Assembly (NCBI RefSeq): GCF_000718305.1
Contig: NZ_JOFQ01000002.1
Location: forward strand, 496,001-560,000
DNA from: Streptomyces niger
GTDB taxonomy: Bacteria > Actinomycetota > Actinomycetes > Streptomycetales > Streptomycetaceae
Direction: 5' to 3'
Length of the DNA: 64,000 bases
In this document: positions 35,062-45,897 of the stretch, piece by piece
Layout: each line of letters begins with the position of its first letter
Position numbering within the stretch: the stretch's first letter is position 1
Notes under the pieces: model-generated
What the model was told of the DNA's origin: nothing
What the model saw: the letters and a program-made list of their open reading frames with translations, nothing else
The model's database searches: none
Made by a program: the position numbers and the translations under genes

Positions 35062-35967
35062 TCACTCCTCGGCGGGTTCGCCGAAGACCTCGTTCGTGGT
35101 GGTGGCGATGAGGGCGCGCCCGAACCAGAGGTCCAGGCGCTCACTGTCCTGGCAGGAGGCGATGCGCTCCCGCTCGTCGTCGGTCAGGGGAATGTCGCGC
35201 ACCTCCAGGACCCGGAGCAGCACTTCGGCCCGGGCTTCCCGGCGGCCTTGCTCGCGAAATCCCTCGGCGACCCAGGTCGTGCTGTTCTGGAAGTCGAAGA
35301 GCCGGGTTCCCATCAGTTGCCTCCAGAGTGCGGCCGCCGGGGAGTTGTCCAGGCCGCTCGCGGTGAGTTCGGCGTAGAGGGTGGTGCTGTCGTCGGGGGC
35401 CTTCTTCAGCGCGGTGGCCAGGATTTCCAGTATTTCACCGATGCGGTCGTCGGCACTGTGCGTCAGCGCGGAGAACACGGCGAGCGGCAGATCCGCCGCC
35501 GCGCGGGTGACGTCCGTGATGACGGGCACGTTGTCCGGCCCGAGAACGAAGGGCGACACGAGAAGGTTCGGCTTCCCGGGAAGCCCGAGCGGGAAGGGGC
35601 CGGCCGCCCAGTCGGCGGTCTGCTTGTCACGGCAGACGACGAGCAGTACGGGGTGGTGCACCGGGCGGTGCTTCTTGTATCTGCTGCCCAGGTAGCTCAG
35701 GTAATAGGCCCAGTTCAGAGCCTTCTCGGGGTCCTTCTTGGACTGGGCTTCGACGATCAGCAGGTAAACGCGTCCGTCCGGGCACTTCAGGTGTAACAGC
35801 GTGTCCACGCGCCGCTCGACCGGCTGGAACTCGGTGACGTCGCAGGGGAGGACCGTCACCTCGGCGTCCCCCGGATCGGGCAGTTCCAGGAGGTCGAAGG
35901 CTCGTCTGAAGAGCTGCGGGATCTCTTGGAACGCCCGGTGGTGGGCCTCGTGTTGAGCTTTGACCAT
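35062..35967 (-). CDS. Rpn/YhgA-like PD-(D/E)XK family hypothetical protein
   Basis: The 301-residue protein has a conserved core with an acidic RRVDTLLHL strand and, about 18 residues on, [11 protein letters not shown]. This is the D-x(n)-ExQ/K pattern of PD-(D/E)XK nuclease-fold proteins. The C-terminal part is helical and charged ([29 protein letters not shown]). Many copies occur in Streptomyces genomes; some relatives (Rpn) promote RecA-independent recombination. Nuclease activity here is an inference. ATG 35967 is chosen over a TTG at 35979. It lies between the two fumarase genes. Confidence 0.7.
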   Translation of the reverse strand: MVKAQHEAHHRAFQEIPQLFRRAFDLLELPDPGDAEVTVLPCDVTEFQPVERRVDTLLHLKCPDGRVYLLIVEAQSKKDPEKALNWAYYLSYLGSRYKKHRPVHHPVLLVVCRDKQTADWAAGPFPLGLPGKPNLLVSPFVLGPDNVPVITDVTRAAADLPLAVFSALTHSADDRIGEILEILATALKKAPDDSTTLYAELTASGLDNSPAAALWRQLMGTRLFDFQNSTTWVAEGFREQGRREARAEVLLRVLEVRDIPLTDDERERIASCQDSERLDLWFGRALIATTTNEVFGEPAEE

Positions 35968-36103
35968 GACGCCAGTCAAACCGGGGGCATATGCCTACGG
36001 CAGTCGTACGGTTGGAGATCACCCGAACGGGGATGCCGGTGGCCGGTGCATGTAACTGCCTGGCGCTCACCGCTGTGGAGGCTTCCGGTCGCCGCGGACG
36101 CGG

Positions 36104-36138
36104 CCGAGGGCCCGGCCACAGTGTGGCCGGGCCCTCGG
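36104..36138 (-). terminator. Terminator of the class I fumarase gene
   Basis: A near-perfect palindrome (CCGAGGGCCCGGCCACA and its complement around one base) lies 23 bp beyond the fumarase stop on the minus strand. Confidence 0.8.
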
Positions 36139-36160
36139 TGCGAGAGACGGGGCGGAGCGA

Positions 36161-37906
<1,746 letters not shown>

Positions 37907-38082
37907 TACGGATAATCCTCACTGGACGGTGACTTCGCTGTCATCAACGGCAGCCTCAACACCTTAGAACCCCGTACGGCGGTCGCGGCTGTGAGGTAAG
38001 GCTCACCCGGTCCTGGCCCGGGCGAGGCGGCCCCGGGCGCCTCTTATAACTCCCTTAGAAGCCGCGCGCACAGTGCCGTCGC

Positions 38083-40092
38083 ATGACACGTTTCCTGAAA
38101 GCTGCGACAGGCTCCCGGAAGCGGCGGGCCGCGCTCGCCGCGCTGGCCGGTACCGCGCTGACCGCGAGCACGTTCACGGCCCTCCAGGCGTACGCCGGGC
38201 CCGCGGCGCCCGGCAACGACGACAGCGGCACGGTCGCGCTGCGCATCAAGGGCGGCGAGGCGCACGTGGACCCCCGCACGATGCGGATCACCGCCCGTAC
38301 GGCGAGCGGCACCGAGTCCGAGCTCTCCGCGGCGGCGGGGGAGCCGCTGGGCACCGTCTCCCCGGTGACCCGCCACGGCGCCACCGCGCGCTGGTCCTAC
38401 CCCGACCGCGGCCTCGACGTCTCGGTCGCGGCCCGCGACGGGCGACTGGTCGTGCGCATGCACGCAACGAAGGACGGCAGCATCGCCTGGCCCGCCGGGG
38501 GCGCCGCCCAGCCGCGGGGCACGGCCTACGAACTGCCCCGCGGCGAGGGGCTGCGCATCCCCGCGGCCGACACCTTCTGGAACTCGGAGCAGGCCGGGCT
38601 GACCGGCGAGGACGGCATCGACCTCAAGGACCTGACGATGCCCTTCTGGGGCACCACGGCGGGCGACCACGGGGTCAGCACCCTCGTCCCCACCGACCTG
38701 GGCACCAATGTGCGGTTCGTCTCCCAGGGCGGGCGGCTGCACACCGCCGCCAGCCACGACTTCCGCCGCGCCGACGGCACGGGCGACTACACCGTGGCCC
38801 TCTCGCTGACCGACGGCTCGCCGGTCGCCGCGGCCAAGGACTACCGCCGCTACCTCGCCTCGAAGGGGCAGCTCGGCAGCTTGAAGGCGAAGATCCGCAA
38901 GAACCCCGAGGTCGCCAAGTTGATCGGCGCCCCGCACGCCTACGTGTGGGGCGACGGCCGCAGCAAGGAGACCGTCGCGCGGCTGAAGAAGCTCGGCATC
39001 TCCCGGATGTGGTTCGGCTACGACGCCGACGGCGACCCCATGTCGAAGGAGGCCGTCGCCGCCGCGCAGAAGGCCGGCTACCTCGTCGGCCCGTACGACA
39101 GCTGGGACAACGCTCAGGACCCGAAGAGCGCCGACACCAGCGTGGCGAAGTGGCCGGACCGGGTGTGGCCGGACGGGTGCGTGCACGACGCGGACGGCAA
39201 GCCCGTCGGCGGCTTCGGGGGCCGCGGCTGCTACCTCAGCTCCCAGGCCCTCGCCGCTGCCGAGCCGGGCCACCACTACCTCGCCGACCGGGTACGGGAC
39301 ATGTCGGCGAACGGCGTGCACAGCTACTTCCTCGACGTGGACGCCACCGGCGAGCTCTTCCGCGACCACACGCCCGGCCACCCGATGACGCAGGCGAAGG
39401 ACCGCGCGAACCGCCTCCAGCGGATGCGCGGGGTGTCCGGCGGCGCCCTCACCGGCGGCCGGCCGCTCGTCCTGGGCTCGGAGTCGGCGGGCTCCTGGGC
39501 GAACCAGGTCCTCGACTTCAGCCACGGCTCCAGCACGCCGGTCCACGACGGCCTGTGGAAGGCCGAGCGGGACAAGGAGACCTGGGGCGGCTACTGGCCC
39601 AAGGGACGGCCCGGCATGTTCTTCAAGCCGGCGAAGCTCGACGCGTCCGTCGCCAAGGCCATGTTCGACCCCGCGTACCGGGTGCCGCTGTACGAGACGG
39701 TGCTGCACGACTCGGTGGTCAGCACGGACCGCTGGGAGCTGCCCCTCTACAAGCTCCCGGAGCAGAAGCGGGACCGCGCGCTGCTCGCCATGCTCTACAA
39801 CACACCGGTGAACCTCGCGCTCGACGGCAAGGTGCTGGACGCGCACGGCAAGGAGATCGCCGAGCTGCAGCGGTTCTTCGCGGGCATCCAACAGGCCGGC
39901 GGCACGGAGGCGATGACGGACTTCCGTACGCTCACCGCCGACCGCTCGGTGCAGCGGACCACCTTCGGCGGCAGCGCCGGCCTCACCGTGACCGCGAACT
40001 TCGGCACCGAGGCGTACAAGGGGCTGCCCGGCGGCTGCGTCCGGGCCACCACCCGCGGCCACGCGCCGCAGCGGTTCTGCCCGGAGAAGTGA
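38083..40092 (+). CDS. Secreted glycoside hydrolase-like protein
   Basis: The 669-residue protein has a twin-basic N-terminus (RKRRAALAALAGTALTAS) and signal cleavage near AYAGP, so it is exported. An N-terminal beta-rich region (residues 45-260) precedes a barrel-like part with HAYVWGDGRSKETV, MWFGYDADGDPM and AGYLVGPYDSWDN. YFLDVDATGELFRDH and LVLGSESAGSWANQ follow. This resembles GH101-like catalytic barrels (DUF5696-type relatives), so a glycosidase is inferred, with acidic residues in the latter two motifs as candidates. The substrate is unknown. It is transcribed alone. Confidence 0.7.
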   Translation: MTRFLKAATGSRKRRAALAALAGTALTASTFTALQAYAGPAAPGNDDSGTVALRIKGGEAHVDPRTMRITARTASGTESELSAAAGEPLGTVSPVTRHGATARWSYPDRGLDVSVAARDGRLVVRMHATKDGSIAWPAGGAAQPRGTAYELPRGEGLRIPAADTFWNSEQAGLTGEDGIDLKDLTMPFWGTTAGDHGVSTLVPTDLGTNVRFVSQGGRLHTAASHDFRRADGTGDYTVALSLTDGSPVAAAKDYRRYLASKGQLGSLKAKIRKNPEVAKLIGAPHAYVWGDGRSKETVARLKKLGISRMWFGYDADGDPMSKEAVAAAQKAGYLVGPYDSWDNAQDPKSADTSVAKWPDRVWPDGCVHDADGKPVGGFGGRGCYLSSQALAAAEPGHHYLADRVRDMSANGVHSYFLDVDATGELFRDHTPGHPMTQAKDRANRLQRMRGVSGGALTGGRPLVLGSESAGSWANQVLDFSHGSSTPVHDGLWKAERDKETWGGYWPKGRPGMFFKPAKLDASVAKAMFDPAYRVPLYETVLHDSVVSTDRWELPLYKLPEQKRDRALLAMLYNTPVNLALDGKVLDAHGKEIAELQRFFAGIQQAGGTEAMTDFRTLTADRSVQRTTFGGSAGLTVTANFGTEAYKGLPGGCVRATTRGHAPQRFCPEK

Positions 40093-40145
40093 CGGTTGGC
40101 GCTGTCCCCTGGTCGCGATCTATCGCGTTTCGCTACGCTGCTGAC

Positions 40146-40859
40146 GTGGACGCAACAGACAACGGGGGACAGCGCCCCGCACCCGTGGATCTCACCAAAC
40201 CCGCACCGGCCCCGGTCGCCGAGGCCGCCATCCGGGCCTCCGATGCGGACCGGGACCGCATCGCCGCGATCCTGCGCGAGGCGCTGGCCGAGGGGCGGCT
40301 GGACGCCGAGGAGCACGCCGAGCGCATCGACGGCGTCTACCGCGCCAAGACCATGGGCGAGCTGGAGCCGCTGATCAGCGACCTGCCGGCGGCGCGGGAC
40401 GGCGCGCGGGAGCGCCGGGAGGCCGCCCCGTCGTACGCCCCGGAGACGGCGGGTGCGCCCGCGGACGCCCACCTCGTCGGGGTTTTCGGCGCAGCCGTGC
40501 GCGCGGGCCGCTGGCGGGCGCCGGCCCGGATCACCGCGGTCGCGATCTTCGGCTCGGTCGAGATCGACCTGACCGAGGCGATCTTCACGCGGCAGCATCT
40601 GCACATCCAGGCCACCTCGATCTTCGGCAGCGTGGACATCCGGGTGCCGGAGAACGTGACGCTGCGCGGCGGCGGCTCCGGCGTCCTCGGCTCCTTCGAG
40701 ACCCGGTCGGAGGAGTCGGACGACCCGGCGGCCCCGGTGATCACGGTGGGCGGTTTCGCGCTGCTCGGCAGCGTCGAGGCGAAGCCGAAGCGCGGCAAGT
40801 GGGTGCGGGATCTGCACAGCGCGTTGCGCGAGCGCCGGCGCCGGCACCTGGGTCACTGA
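40146..40859 (+). CDS. DUF1707 and LiaF-like domain protein
   Basis: The 237-residue protein has a DUF1707 (SHOCT-like) domain at about residues 28-80 (IRASDADRDRIAAILREALA, LDAEEHAERIDGVYRAKT). A C-terminal LiaF/cell-wall-active-antibiotic-response-like domain follows, with two VAIFGSVEIDL/SIFGSVDIRV repeats. No membrane helix is present, so it is cytoplasmic or peripheral. The GTG at 40146 lies 6 bp after a TACGCT hexamer that could be a -10 box, so the mRNA may be leaderless. The function is unknown; relatives respond to envelope stress. Confidence 0.75.
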   Translation: MDATDNGGQRPAPVDLTKPAPAPVAEAAIRASDADRDRIAAILREALAEGRLDAEEHAERIDGVYRAKTMGELEPLISDLPAARDGARERREAAPSYAPETAGAPADAHLVGVFGAAVRAGRWRAPARITAVAIFGSVEIDLTEAIFTRQHLHIQATSIFGSVDIRVPENVTLRGGGSGVLGSFETRSEESDDPAAPVITVGGFALLGSVEAKPKRGKWVRDLHSALRERRRRHLGH

Positions 40860-41071
40860 GGCGTCGGCCGGACCGCAGGTAGGACGCATCTGTAAGGCGC
40901 GCCGCATCCGACGCTGCTTTCAAACCGAACGCCACGGTGTGCATAGAGCCGCGTACAGCGGGTAGGGCTGGTGCATCGTCTCTCGTACGGCTGCGGGGTG
41001 TGCGAAACGTCGTGCGCAGCGAGACGGGCAAGTGGTGACTGAAATCGCCGAGCCGTCGTCAGGAGTAGACC

Positions 41072-41431
41072 GTGCTGCTACCGCATCAGCCCCTGCAGGA
41101 CGCCGCCGTCGTGCCCGCCCAGCGAGTGCCCGCTCGGGACGAGGCCGGCCCCTGGCACTCCGAGGCGGTGTGCCGACGGGACGAGGCCGGACTCTTCTTC
41201 GCGCCGTCGAAGGAGCCGACAGCTGCCCGTCTGGCCAGGGAAGAAGCCGCGAAGCGGGTCTGTGCCCGCTGCCCCGTGATGATCGAGTGCCGTGAGCACG
41301 CGCTGCTCCAGCCCGAGCCGTACGGCGTCTGGGGCGGCCTGACCGCCGCCGAGCGCCGGGTCGTCCTGGCCCGCCGCCGGCGCCGCGACGCCGAGTTGCA
41401 GCGCGCGGCCCACATGCCCGCCGCGGGCTGA
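41072..41431 (+). CDS. wblI: WhiB-family iron-sulfur transcription factor (WblI-like)
   Basis: The 119-residue protein has the four cluster cysteines C34, C64, C67 and C73 (CRRDEAGLFF; VCARCPVMIEC), the GVWGG turn at 85-89 and a basic C-terminal tail (RRRRRRDAELQ). WhiB-like proteins bind a 4Fe-4S cluster and a sigma factor and regulate development or redox responses. The GTG start has AGGAG at a good distance. The symbol rests on its position beside glpX, which matches my memory of wblI (SCO5046) in S. coelicolor. The 212 bp upstream must carry the promoter. Confidence 0.85.
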   Translation: MLLPHQPLQDAAVVPAQRVPARDEAGPWHSEAVCRRDEAGLFFAPSKEPTAARLAREEAAKRVCARCPVMIECREHALLQPEPYGVWGGLTAAERRVVLARRRRRDAELQRAAHMPAAG

Positions 41432-41447
41432 ATGCCGTACGGATCCC

Positions 41448-41493
41448 GACGGCCCGGTGCCCCACCGCATCAGCGGCGGGGCACCGGGCCGTC
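41448..41493. terminator. Bidirectional terminator between wblI and glpX
   Basis: A 16-bp stem (GACGGCCCGGTGCCCC and its complement) sits between the convergent ends of wblI and glpX, 17 bp after the wblI stop and 20 bp beyond the glpX stop. Confidence 0.8.
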
Positions 41494-41512
41494 GGGCGTA
41501 GGGAGCGGTGCC

Positions 41513-42544
41513 TCAGCTGGGCCGCTCGAAGTCGATCGAGCTGTAGGCGCGCAGCTTGGAGAGCCGGTGCTCGGAGTCGATCTGCCGGATCGTGCCGGAC
41601 TTGGAGCGCATGACCAGCGACTGGGTCGTGGCGGTCTCCGCGCGGTAGCGGACGCCGCGCAGCAGCTCGCCGTCGGTGATGCCGGTGGCGACGAAGAACA
41701 CGTTCTCGCCGCTGACCAGGTCGTCGGTGTGCAGCACCCGGTCCAGGTCGTGGCCCGCGTCGATCGCGCGCTGCCGCTCCTCGTCGTCCTTGGGCCACAG
41801 CTTGGCCTGGATCGTGCCGCCCAGGCACTTGATCGCGCAGGCCGTGATGATGCCCTCGGGCGTACCGCCGATGCCCAGCAGCAGGTCCACGCCGGTGCCT
41901 TCACGTACGGCCATGATCGCGCCGGCCACGTCGCCGTCGGCGATGAATCGGATGCGGGCGCCGGCCTCGCGGATCTCCTTGACGATGCCCTCGTGGCGGG
42001 GGCGGTCCAGGACGACGACGGTGACGTCTTCGGGGCTGGACTTCTTCGCCTTGGCGATGCGGCGGATGTTCACGCCGACCGGGGCGTTGATGTCGACGAA
42101 GTCCGCCGCCTCGGGGCCGGTGACCAGCTTGTCCATGTAGAACACCGCGGACGGATCGAACATGGAGCCGCGCTCGGCGACGGCCATGACGGAGACGGCG
42201 TTGGCCATGCCCTTGGCCGTCAGCGTGGTGCCGTCCACGGGGTCCACGGCCACGTCGCACTCCGGGCCGGTCCCGTCGCCCACGCGCTCGCCGTTGAACA
42301 GCATCGGCGCCTGGTCCTTCTCGCCTTCGCCGATGACGACGACGCCGTTCATCGAGACGGTGTGGATCAGGGCCCGCATGGCCTTGACCGCGGCGCCGTC
42401 CGCGCCGTTCTTGTCGCCGCGGCCGACCCAGCGGCCGGACGCCATCGCACCCGCCTCGGTGACCCGGACCAGCTCCAGGGCGAGGTTGCGGTCGGGGGCC
42501 TCGGGGCTGACCTCCAGCGGGGACGGCAGATGATGCTCGGTCAT
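41513..42544 (-). CDS. glpX: Class II fructose-1,6-bisphosphatase
   Basis: The 343-residue enzyme shows the metal-binding motifs [27 protein letters not shown] and [15 protein letters not shown]. The substrate site GIGGTPEGI also matches the GlpX family. It hydrolyses fructose 1,6-bisphosphate to fructose 6-phosphate in gluconeogenesis and is the main enzyme of this type in actinobacteria, which mostly lack class I. ATG 42544 has AGGTGCGCTCCG upstream. It is divergent from the DUF4245 gene and is monocistronic. Confidence 0.95.
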   Translation of the reverse strand: MTEHHLPSPLEVSPEAPDRNLALELVRVTEAGAMASGRWVGRGDKNGADGAAVKAMRALIHTVSMNGVVVIGEGEKDQAPMLFNGERVGDGTGPECDVAVDPVDGTTLTAKGMANAVSVMAVAERGSMFDPSAVFYMDKLVTGPEAADFVDINAPVGVNIRRIAKAKKSSPEDVTVVVLDRPRHEGIVKEIREAGARIRFIADGDVAGAIMAVREGTGVDLLLGIGGTPEGIITACAIKCLGGTIQAKLWPKDDEERQRAIDAGHDLDRVLHTDDLVSGENVFFVATGITDGELLRGVRYRAETATTQSLVMRSKSGTIRQIDSEHRLSKLRAYSSIDFERPS

Positions 42545-42741
42545 CGGAGCGCACCTTTCTGTACGGCGACGGCCGGTTAGGTGAGGGTTCGCTCGACCTT
42601 ATCGCTATGTCGAGAAAATGAGCAGGGCGCCCCACGGATGAGCACCGCTCGCCGGCCTCGCGGAGCCGTGCGCGCGGCCCGGACGTGGCCGATGCGGGGG
42701 TCTTGTCCGATGCGTTCCCGGCATGGGGGACCATAGAGGGC

Positions 42742-43290
42742 GTGGCTGGTATGCGAGGCAAGCAAACGGTGCGGGACATGGTCCTGTCGATGGCCGTGAT
42801 CGGCATCGTCGTCGCGGCGATCTATCTCTTCATCCCGCACGACGACAGCAAGAGCGCGGAGCAGACGGCGGTGAAGACCGTCGGCTACCGCGTCGAGCTC
42901 GCGACCGCCCGGCGCGCGGCCCCGTACCCGGTCGCCGCGCCCGAGGGCCTGGCCAAGGGCTGGCGGGCCACCTCCGTCTCGTACGAGGCGGACGACGACG
43001 GCAAGGGCGGCGCCTGGCACCTGGGCTTCCTGGACCCGAAGGACCAGTACGCGGCGGTCGAGCAGAGCGACGCCCCGGCCCGCGACTTCATCAAGAAGGT
43101 CACGCTGAACGCCACCCCGGCCGGCGGCGCCCGGAAGGTCGACGGCGTCCGCTGGGACCAGTACAAGGGCGACACGTACAAGGCCCTGGTGCGCAAGGAG
43201 TCCGGCCACACCACGGTCGTCACCGGCACCGCCTCCTACGACGGCCTCGCGGAGCTGGCGGGCGCGCTGAAGGCGAAGAACGAGAAGTAG
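42742..43290 (+). CDS. DUF4245 single-pass membrane protein
   Basis: The 182-residue protein has an N-terminal cytoplasmic stub, one helix (MVLSMAVIGIVVAAIYLFIP) and an extracytoplasmic domain (VELATARRAAPYPVAAPEGL, then KGWRATSVSYEADD) with the DUF4245 pattern. GTG 42742 follows ATAGAGGG, which could be a -10 box or a ribosome site. The function is unknown. The last 18 coding bases and the stop are duplicated just downstream, in the non-coding region. It is divergent from glpX, a conserved pairing in actinobacteria. Confidence 0.78.
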   Translation: MAGMRGKQTVRDMVLSMAVIGIVVAAIYLFIPHDDSKSAEQTAVKTVGYRVELATARRAAPYPVAAPEGLAKGWRATSVSYEADDDGKGGAWHLGFLDPKDQYAAVEQSDAPARDFIKKVTLNATPAGGARKVDGVRWDQYKGDTYKALVRKESGHTTVVTGTASYDGLAELAGALKAKNEK

Positions 43291-43385
43291 CTGCAGGCGA
43301 AGAACGAGAAGTGAAGTAGCAGGACGAGAACCCACGGTCGCACTCTCGCGCCGCACATACGAAGAGGCCGCCGCACACGCACGAA

Positions 43386-43420
43386 GAGGCCGCCGCACCC
43401 GGAGCGGGTGCGGCGGCCTC
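43386..43420. terminator. Terminator between DUF4245 and nitroreductase genes
   Basis: A perfect 15-bp stem (GAGGCCGCCGCACCC and its complement) with a GGAGC loop lies between two convergent genes. A direct repeat of its left arm lies just upstream (GAAGAGGCCGCCGCAC). Confidence 0.8.
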
Positions 43421-43452
43421 CTGCTGTACGCGATGCGCGTGCCGGCCGTGGC

Positions 43453-44046
43453 TCAGACGGTGGCGACGGCGTCCTCGAAGGACAGGCGCGGGGAGCGCGG
43501 GAAGAAGGCGTCGGTGCCCGGCTTGCCGATGTTGATGACCATGAAGGACTTCTGCTTGCCGTCGCCGAAGAACTCCTTGTCGATGGCGGTGAAGTCGAAG
43601 CCGGTCATCGGGCCGGCGGCCAGGCCGGCGGCGCGGACGCCGAGGATGAAGTAGCCCGCCTGCAGGGTGGCGTTCTGGGTACCGGCGACCTCGCGCACGG
43701 CGGCCTCGGAGAAGAAGGTGTCCTTGATGCCCGGGGCGTGCGGGAACAGCGTCGGCAGCTTCTCGTGGAAGTCGAGGTCCACGGAGAGGATGACGGTCAG
43801 CGGGGCCGACAGCGTCTTCGGGCCGTTGGCGCCCATGGCGTGCTCGACGAGGCGCTTGCGGGCGTCCTCGGAGCGGACCAGCGTCAGGCGCAGCGGCGAC
43901 TGGTTGAAGGCGGTCGGGGCGAACTTCACCAGGTCGTAGATGGCCTGAACCTGCTCGTCGGTGACCGGCTCGTCCGTGAACGTGTTGGCGGTCTGGGCCT
44001 CACGGAAAAGGAGGTCAGCAGCGGCGGCGTCAAGGGCGAGAGTCAT
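43453..44046 (-). CDS. RutE/HadB-like nitroreductase (malonic semialdehyde reductase family)
   Basis: The 197-residue flavin-dependent enzyme has motif FAPTAFNQSPLRLTLVRSED (FMN-binding start), GYFILGVRAAGLAAGPMTGF and the C-terminal INIGKPGTDAFFPRSPRL. This matches the RutE-like subgroup, which reduces malonic semialdehyde or other activated compounds with NADPH. The ATG at 44046 is preceded by GAGGTGCCC. The 80 bp upstream contain the only conspicuous A+T-rich palindrome of this region, so the gene is probably repressed by a MarR- or HxlR-type regulator not encoded nearby. Confidence 0.88.
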   Translation of the reverse strand: MTLALDAAAADLLFREAQTANTFTDEPVTDEQVQAIYDLVKFAPTAFNQSPLRLTLVRSEDARKRLVEHAMGANGPKTLSAPLTVILSVDLDFHEKLPTLFPHAPGIKDTFFSEAAVREVAGTQNATLQAGYFILGVRAAGLAAGPMTGFDFTAIDKEFFGDGKQKSFMVINIGKPGTDAFFPRSPRLSFEDAVATV

Positions 44047-44124
44047 GGAGGGCACCTCGGTGATTCGTGGTGGTTCCGGGCCGGAGCGGTCCGGTCGTAC
44101 ACCCTCCACTCTAACCAAGATAGA

Positions 44125-44140
44125 TTAAGTTTCAACTAAA
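44125..44140. promoter_or_regulatory. MarR-like palindrome upstream of the nitroreductase gene
   Basis: TTAAGTTTCAACTAAA is a near-palindrome (TTAAGTT-TC-AACTAAA), the pattern bound by many MarR-family repressors (TTTAGTT-N2-AACTAAA). It lies about 80 bp upstream of the start, in A+T-rich DNA. The assignment is by resemblance only. Confidence 0.45.
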
Positions 44141-44230
44141 GCAGGACAATTGTGAGCGGTTTCACATGCCTGCGCCGCGAAGGGTTCGGGAGGCCACTGC
44201 CGCCGAAAGACCGGGCTCGGCCCCCGGCCC

Positions 44231-44527
44231 TCAGCCCTCCGTCGCCTCCTCGGCCTCGTCCGCTTCCTCCGCCAGCGCCGCGTCCAGCCGGGCCCGGGCC
44301 CCGTCCAGCCAGCGCCGGCACACCTTCGCCAGCTCCTCGCCGCGCTCCCACAGCGCGAGCGACTCCTCCAGCGTCGTGCCGCCCGCCTCCAGGCTGCGGA
44401 CCACCTCGATCAGCTCGTCCCGCGCCTGCTCGTACCCGAGCGTGGACGTCACGTCCGGCGCCCCCGCGGCACCGGCACCCGCCGCGCCGTCCGTCTCCAT
44501 GCCCGTGTCCGTCTTCGCCTTGGCCAT
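44231..44527 (-). CDS. xseB: Exodeoxyribonuclease VII small subunit
   Basis: The 98-residue protein has the XseB helical core [20 protein letters not shown], then [19 protein letters not shown]. It also has an Ala-rich N-terminal extension of about 28 residues and an acidic C-terminus. Several XseB chains bind the XseA coiled coil to form exonuclease VII, which digests single-stranded DNA in repair. It follows xseA by 10 bp on the same strand, so the two form one operon. Confidence 0.93.
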   Translation of the reverse strand: MAKAKTDTGMETDGAAGAGAAGAPDVTSTLGYEQARDELIEVVRSLEAGGTTLEESLALWERGEELAKVCRRWLDGARARLDAALAEEADEAEEATEG

Positions 44528-44537
44528 GGACCCCAGC

Positions 44538-45767
44538 CTAAGTGCGGGGTGTGACAGCGCCGTCCGTACGACGGACCGTGAAGTCGCCGTCCGCCACCCG
44601 GGCCCGCAGCTCCTCGCCCTCGGCGACCTCCTCCGGCGCCCGGACCGCGGTGCCGTCCGCGCGCTGCAGCACGGCGTACCCCCGCTCCAGGGTGGCCTTG
44701 GGGGAGAGCGCCACCACCCGCGCCAGGGTGTGCGTCAGCTCGGAGTCGGCCCGGTCCAGCAGATGGCCCAGCGTGCGCCGGCCGCGCTCCAGCAGGGCGG
44801 TGACCTGCTCCTCGCGCGCGTCCACCATGCGGTGCGGCTCCCGTATGCACGGACGGTTCAGCGCACCGGCCAGGCCGCGCTCCTCGCGGTCCAGCAAGCC
44901 GGTGACCGAGCGCAGCGCGCGCTCCCGCAGCTGCTGGATGCGGGCCAGCTCCTCGCCCACGTCCGGCACGACCTTCTTCGCCGCGTCCGTCGGCGTCGAC
45001 GCGCGCAGGTCCGCGACCAGGTCCAGCAGCGGGCTGTCCGGCTCGTGCCCGATCGCCGACACGACCGGCGTACGGGCCTCGCCCACGGTCCGTACGAGCT
45101 GCTCGTCGGAGAACGGCAGCAGGTCCTCCACGCTGCCGCCGCCGCGCGCCACGATGATCACGTCCACGTCCGGCCGGGCGTCCAGCTCCCGTACCGCCTC
45201 GATCACCTGCGGGACCGCGTGCACGCCCTGCACCGCGACGTTGCGCACCTCGAAACGGACGGCCGGCCAGCGGTGCCGGGCGTTCTCCAGGACGTCCCGC
45301 TCCGCCGCGCTCGCCCGGCCGCAGACCAGCCCGATCAGCTGCGGCAGGAACGGCAGCGGGCGCTTGCGCTCCGCCGCGAACAGCCCCTCGGCGGCCAGCG
45401 CCTTCTTCAGCATCTCCAGCCGCGCCAGCAGCTCGCCGACGCCCACCGGCTTGATCTCCGCGGCCCGCAGCGAGAGCTGGCCGCGCGGCGCGTACCACTC
45501 GGGCTTCGCGTGCACGACGACCCGGGCGCCCTCGCTGATCACGTCCGCGACCTTGTCGAAGACCTGGCGGTAGCACGTCACGCTCACCGAGATGTCGTGC
45601 GACGGGTCGCGCAGCGTCATGAAGACGACGCCCGCGCCGGGCCGCCGGGAGAGCTGGGTGATCTGCCCCTCGACCCACACCGCGCCGAGCCGGTCGATCC
45701 ACCCGCCGATGAGCCGCGACACCTGGCCGACGGGGAGGGGCGCCTCTGCGGACGTCTGTAGAGCCAT
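44538..45767 (-). CDS. xseA: Exodeoxyribonuclease VII large subunit
   Basis: The 409-residue protein has the OB-fold domain ([40 protein letters not shown]). The catalytic region has [20 protein letters not shown] and [20 protein letters not shown], followed by a long coiled coil that binds XseB. It ends in the C-terminal beta element ERGYAVLQ. Exonuclease VII cleaves single-stranded DNA from either end without metal. It is the first gene of the xseAB operon. Confidence 0.95.
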   Translation of the reverse strand: MALQTSAEAPLPVGQVSRLIGGWIDRLGAVWVEGQITQLSRRPGAGVVFMTLRDPSHDISVSVTCYRQVFDKVADVISEGARVVVHAKPEWYAPRGQLSLRAAEIKPVGVGELLARLEMLKKALAAEGLFAAERKRPLPFLPQLIGLVCGRASAAERDVLENARHRWPAVRFEVRNVAVQGVHAVPQVIEAVRELDARPDVDVIIVARGGGSVEDLLPFSDEQLVRTVGEARTPVVSAIGHEPDSPLLDLVADLRASTPTDAAKKVVPDVGEELARIQQLRERALRSVTGLLDREERGLAGALNRPCIREPHRMVDAREEQVTALLERGRRTLGHLLDRADSELTHTLARVVALSPKATLERGYAVLQRADGTAVRAPEEVAEGEELRARVADGDFTVRRTDGAVTPRT

Positions 45768-45897
45768 GGGATCGAGCGTATCGGCGGGGACCGACAGTCC
45801 GACCCCTACGCGCCCCTACCTTCTTGTGTGCGTCCCATGGGTTCGCGACTCCGGGACGGCGCGAGTGGGACAGGGATGGCTCTCACGCTGGCCGCCC

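Noticed and set aside
38044-40062. 672-codon minus-strand frame opposite the secreted glycosidase
   Set aside because: It is a valine/glycine-rich antisense shadow without recognisable motifs; the plus frame has a signal peptide and conserved motifs.
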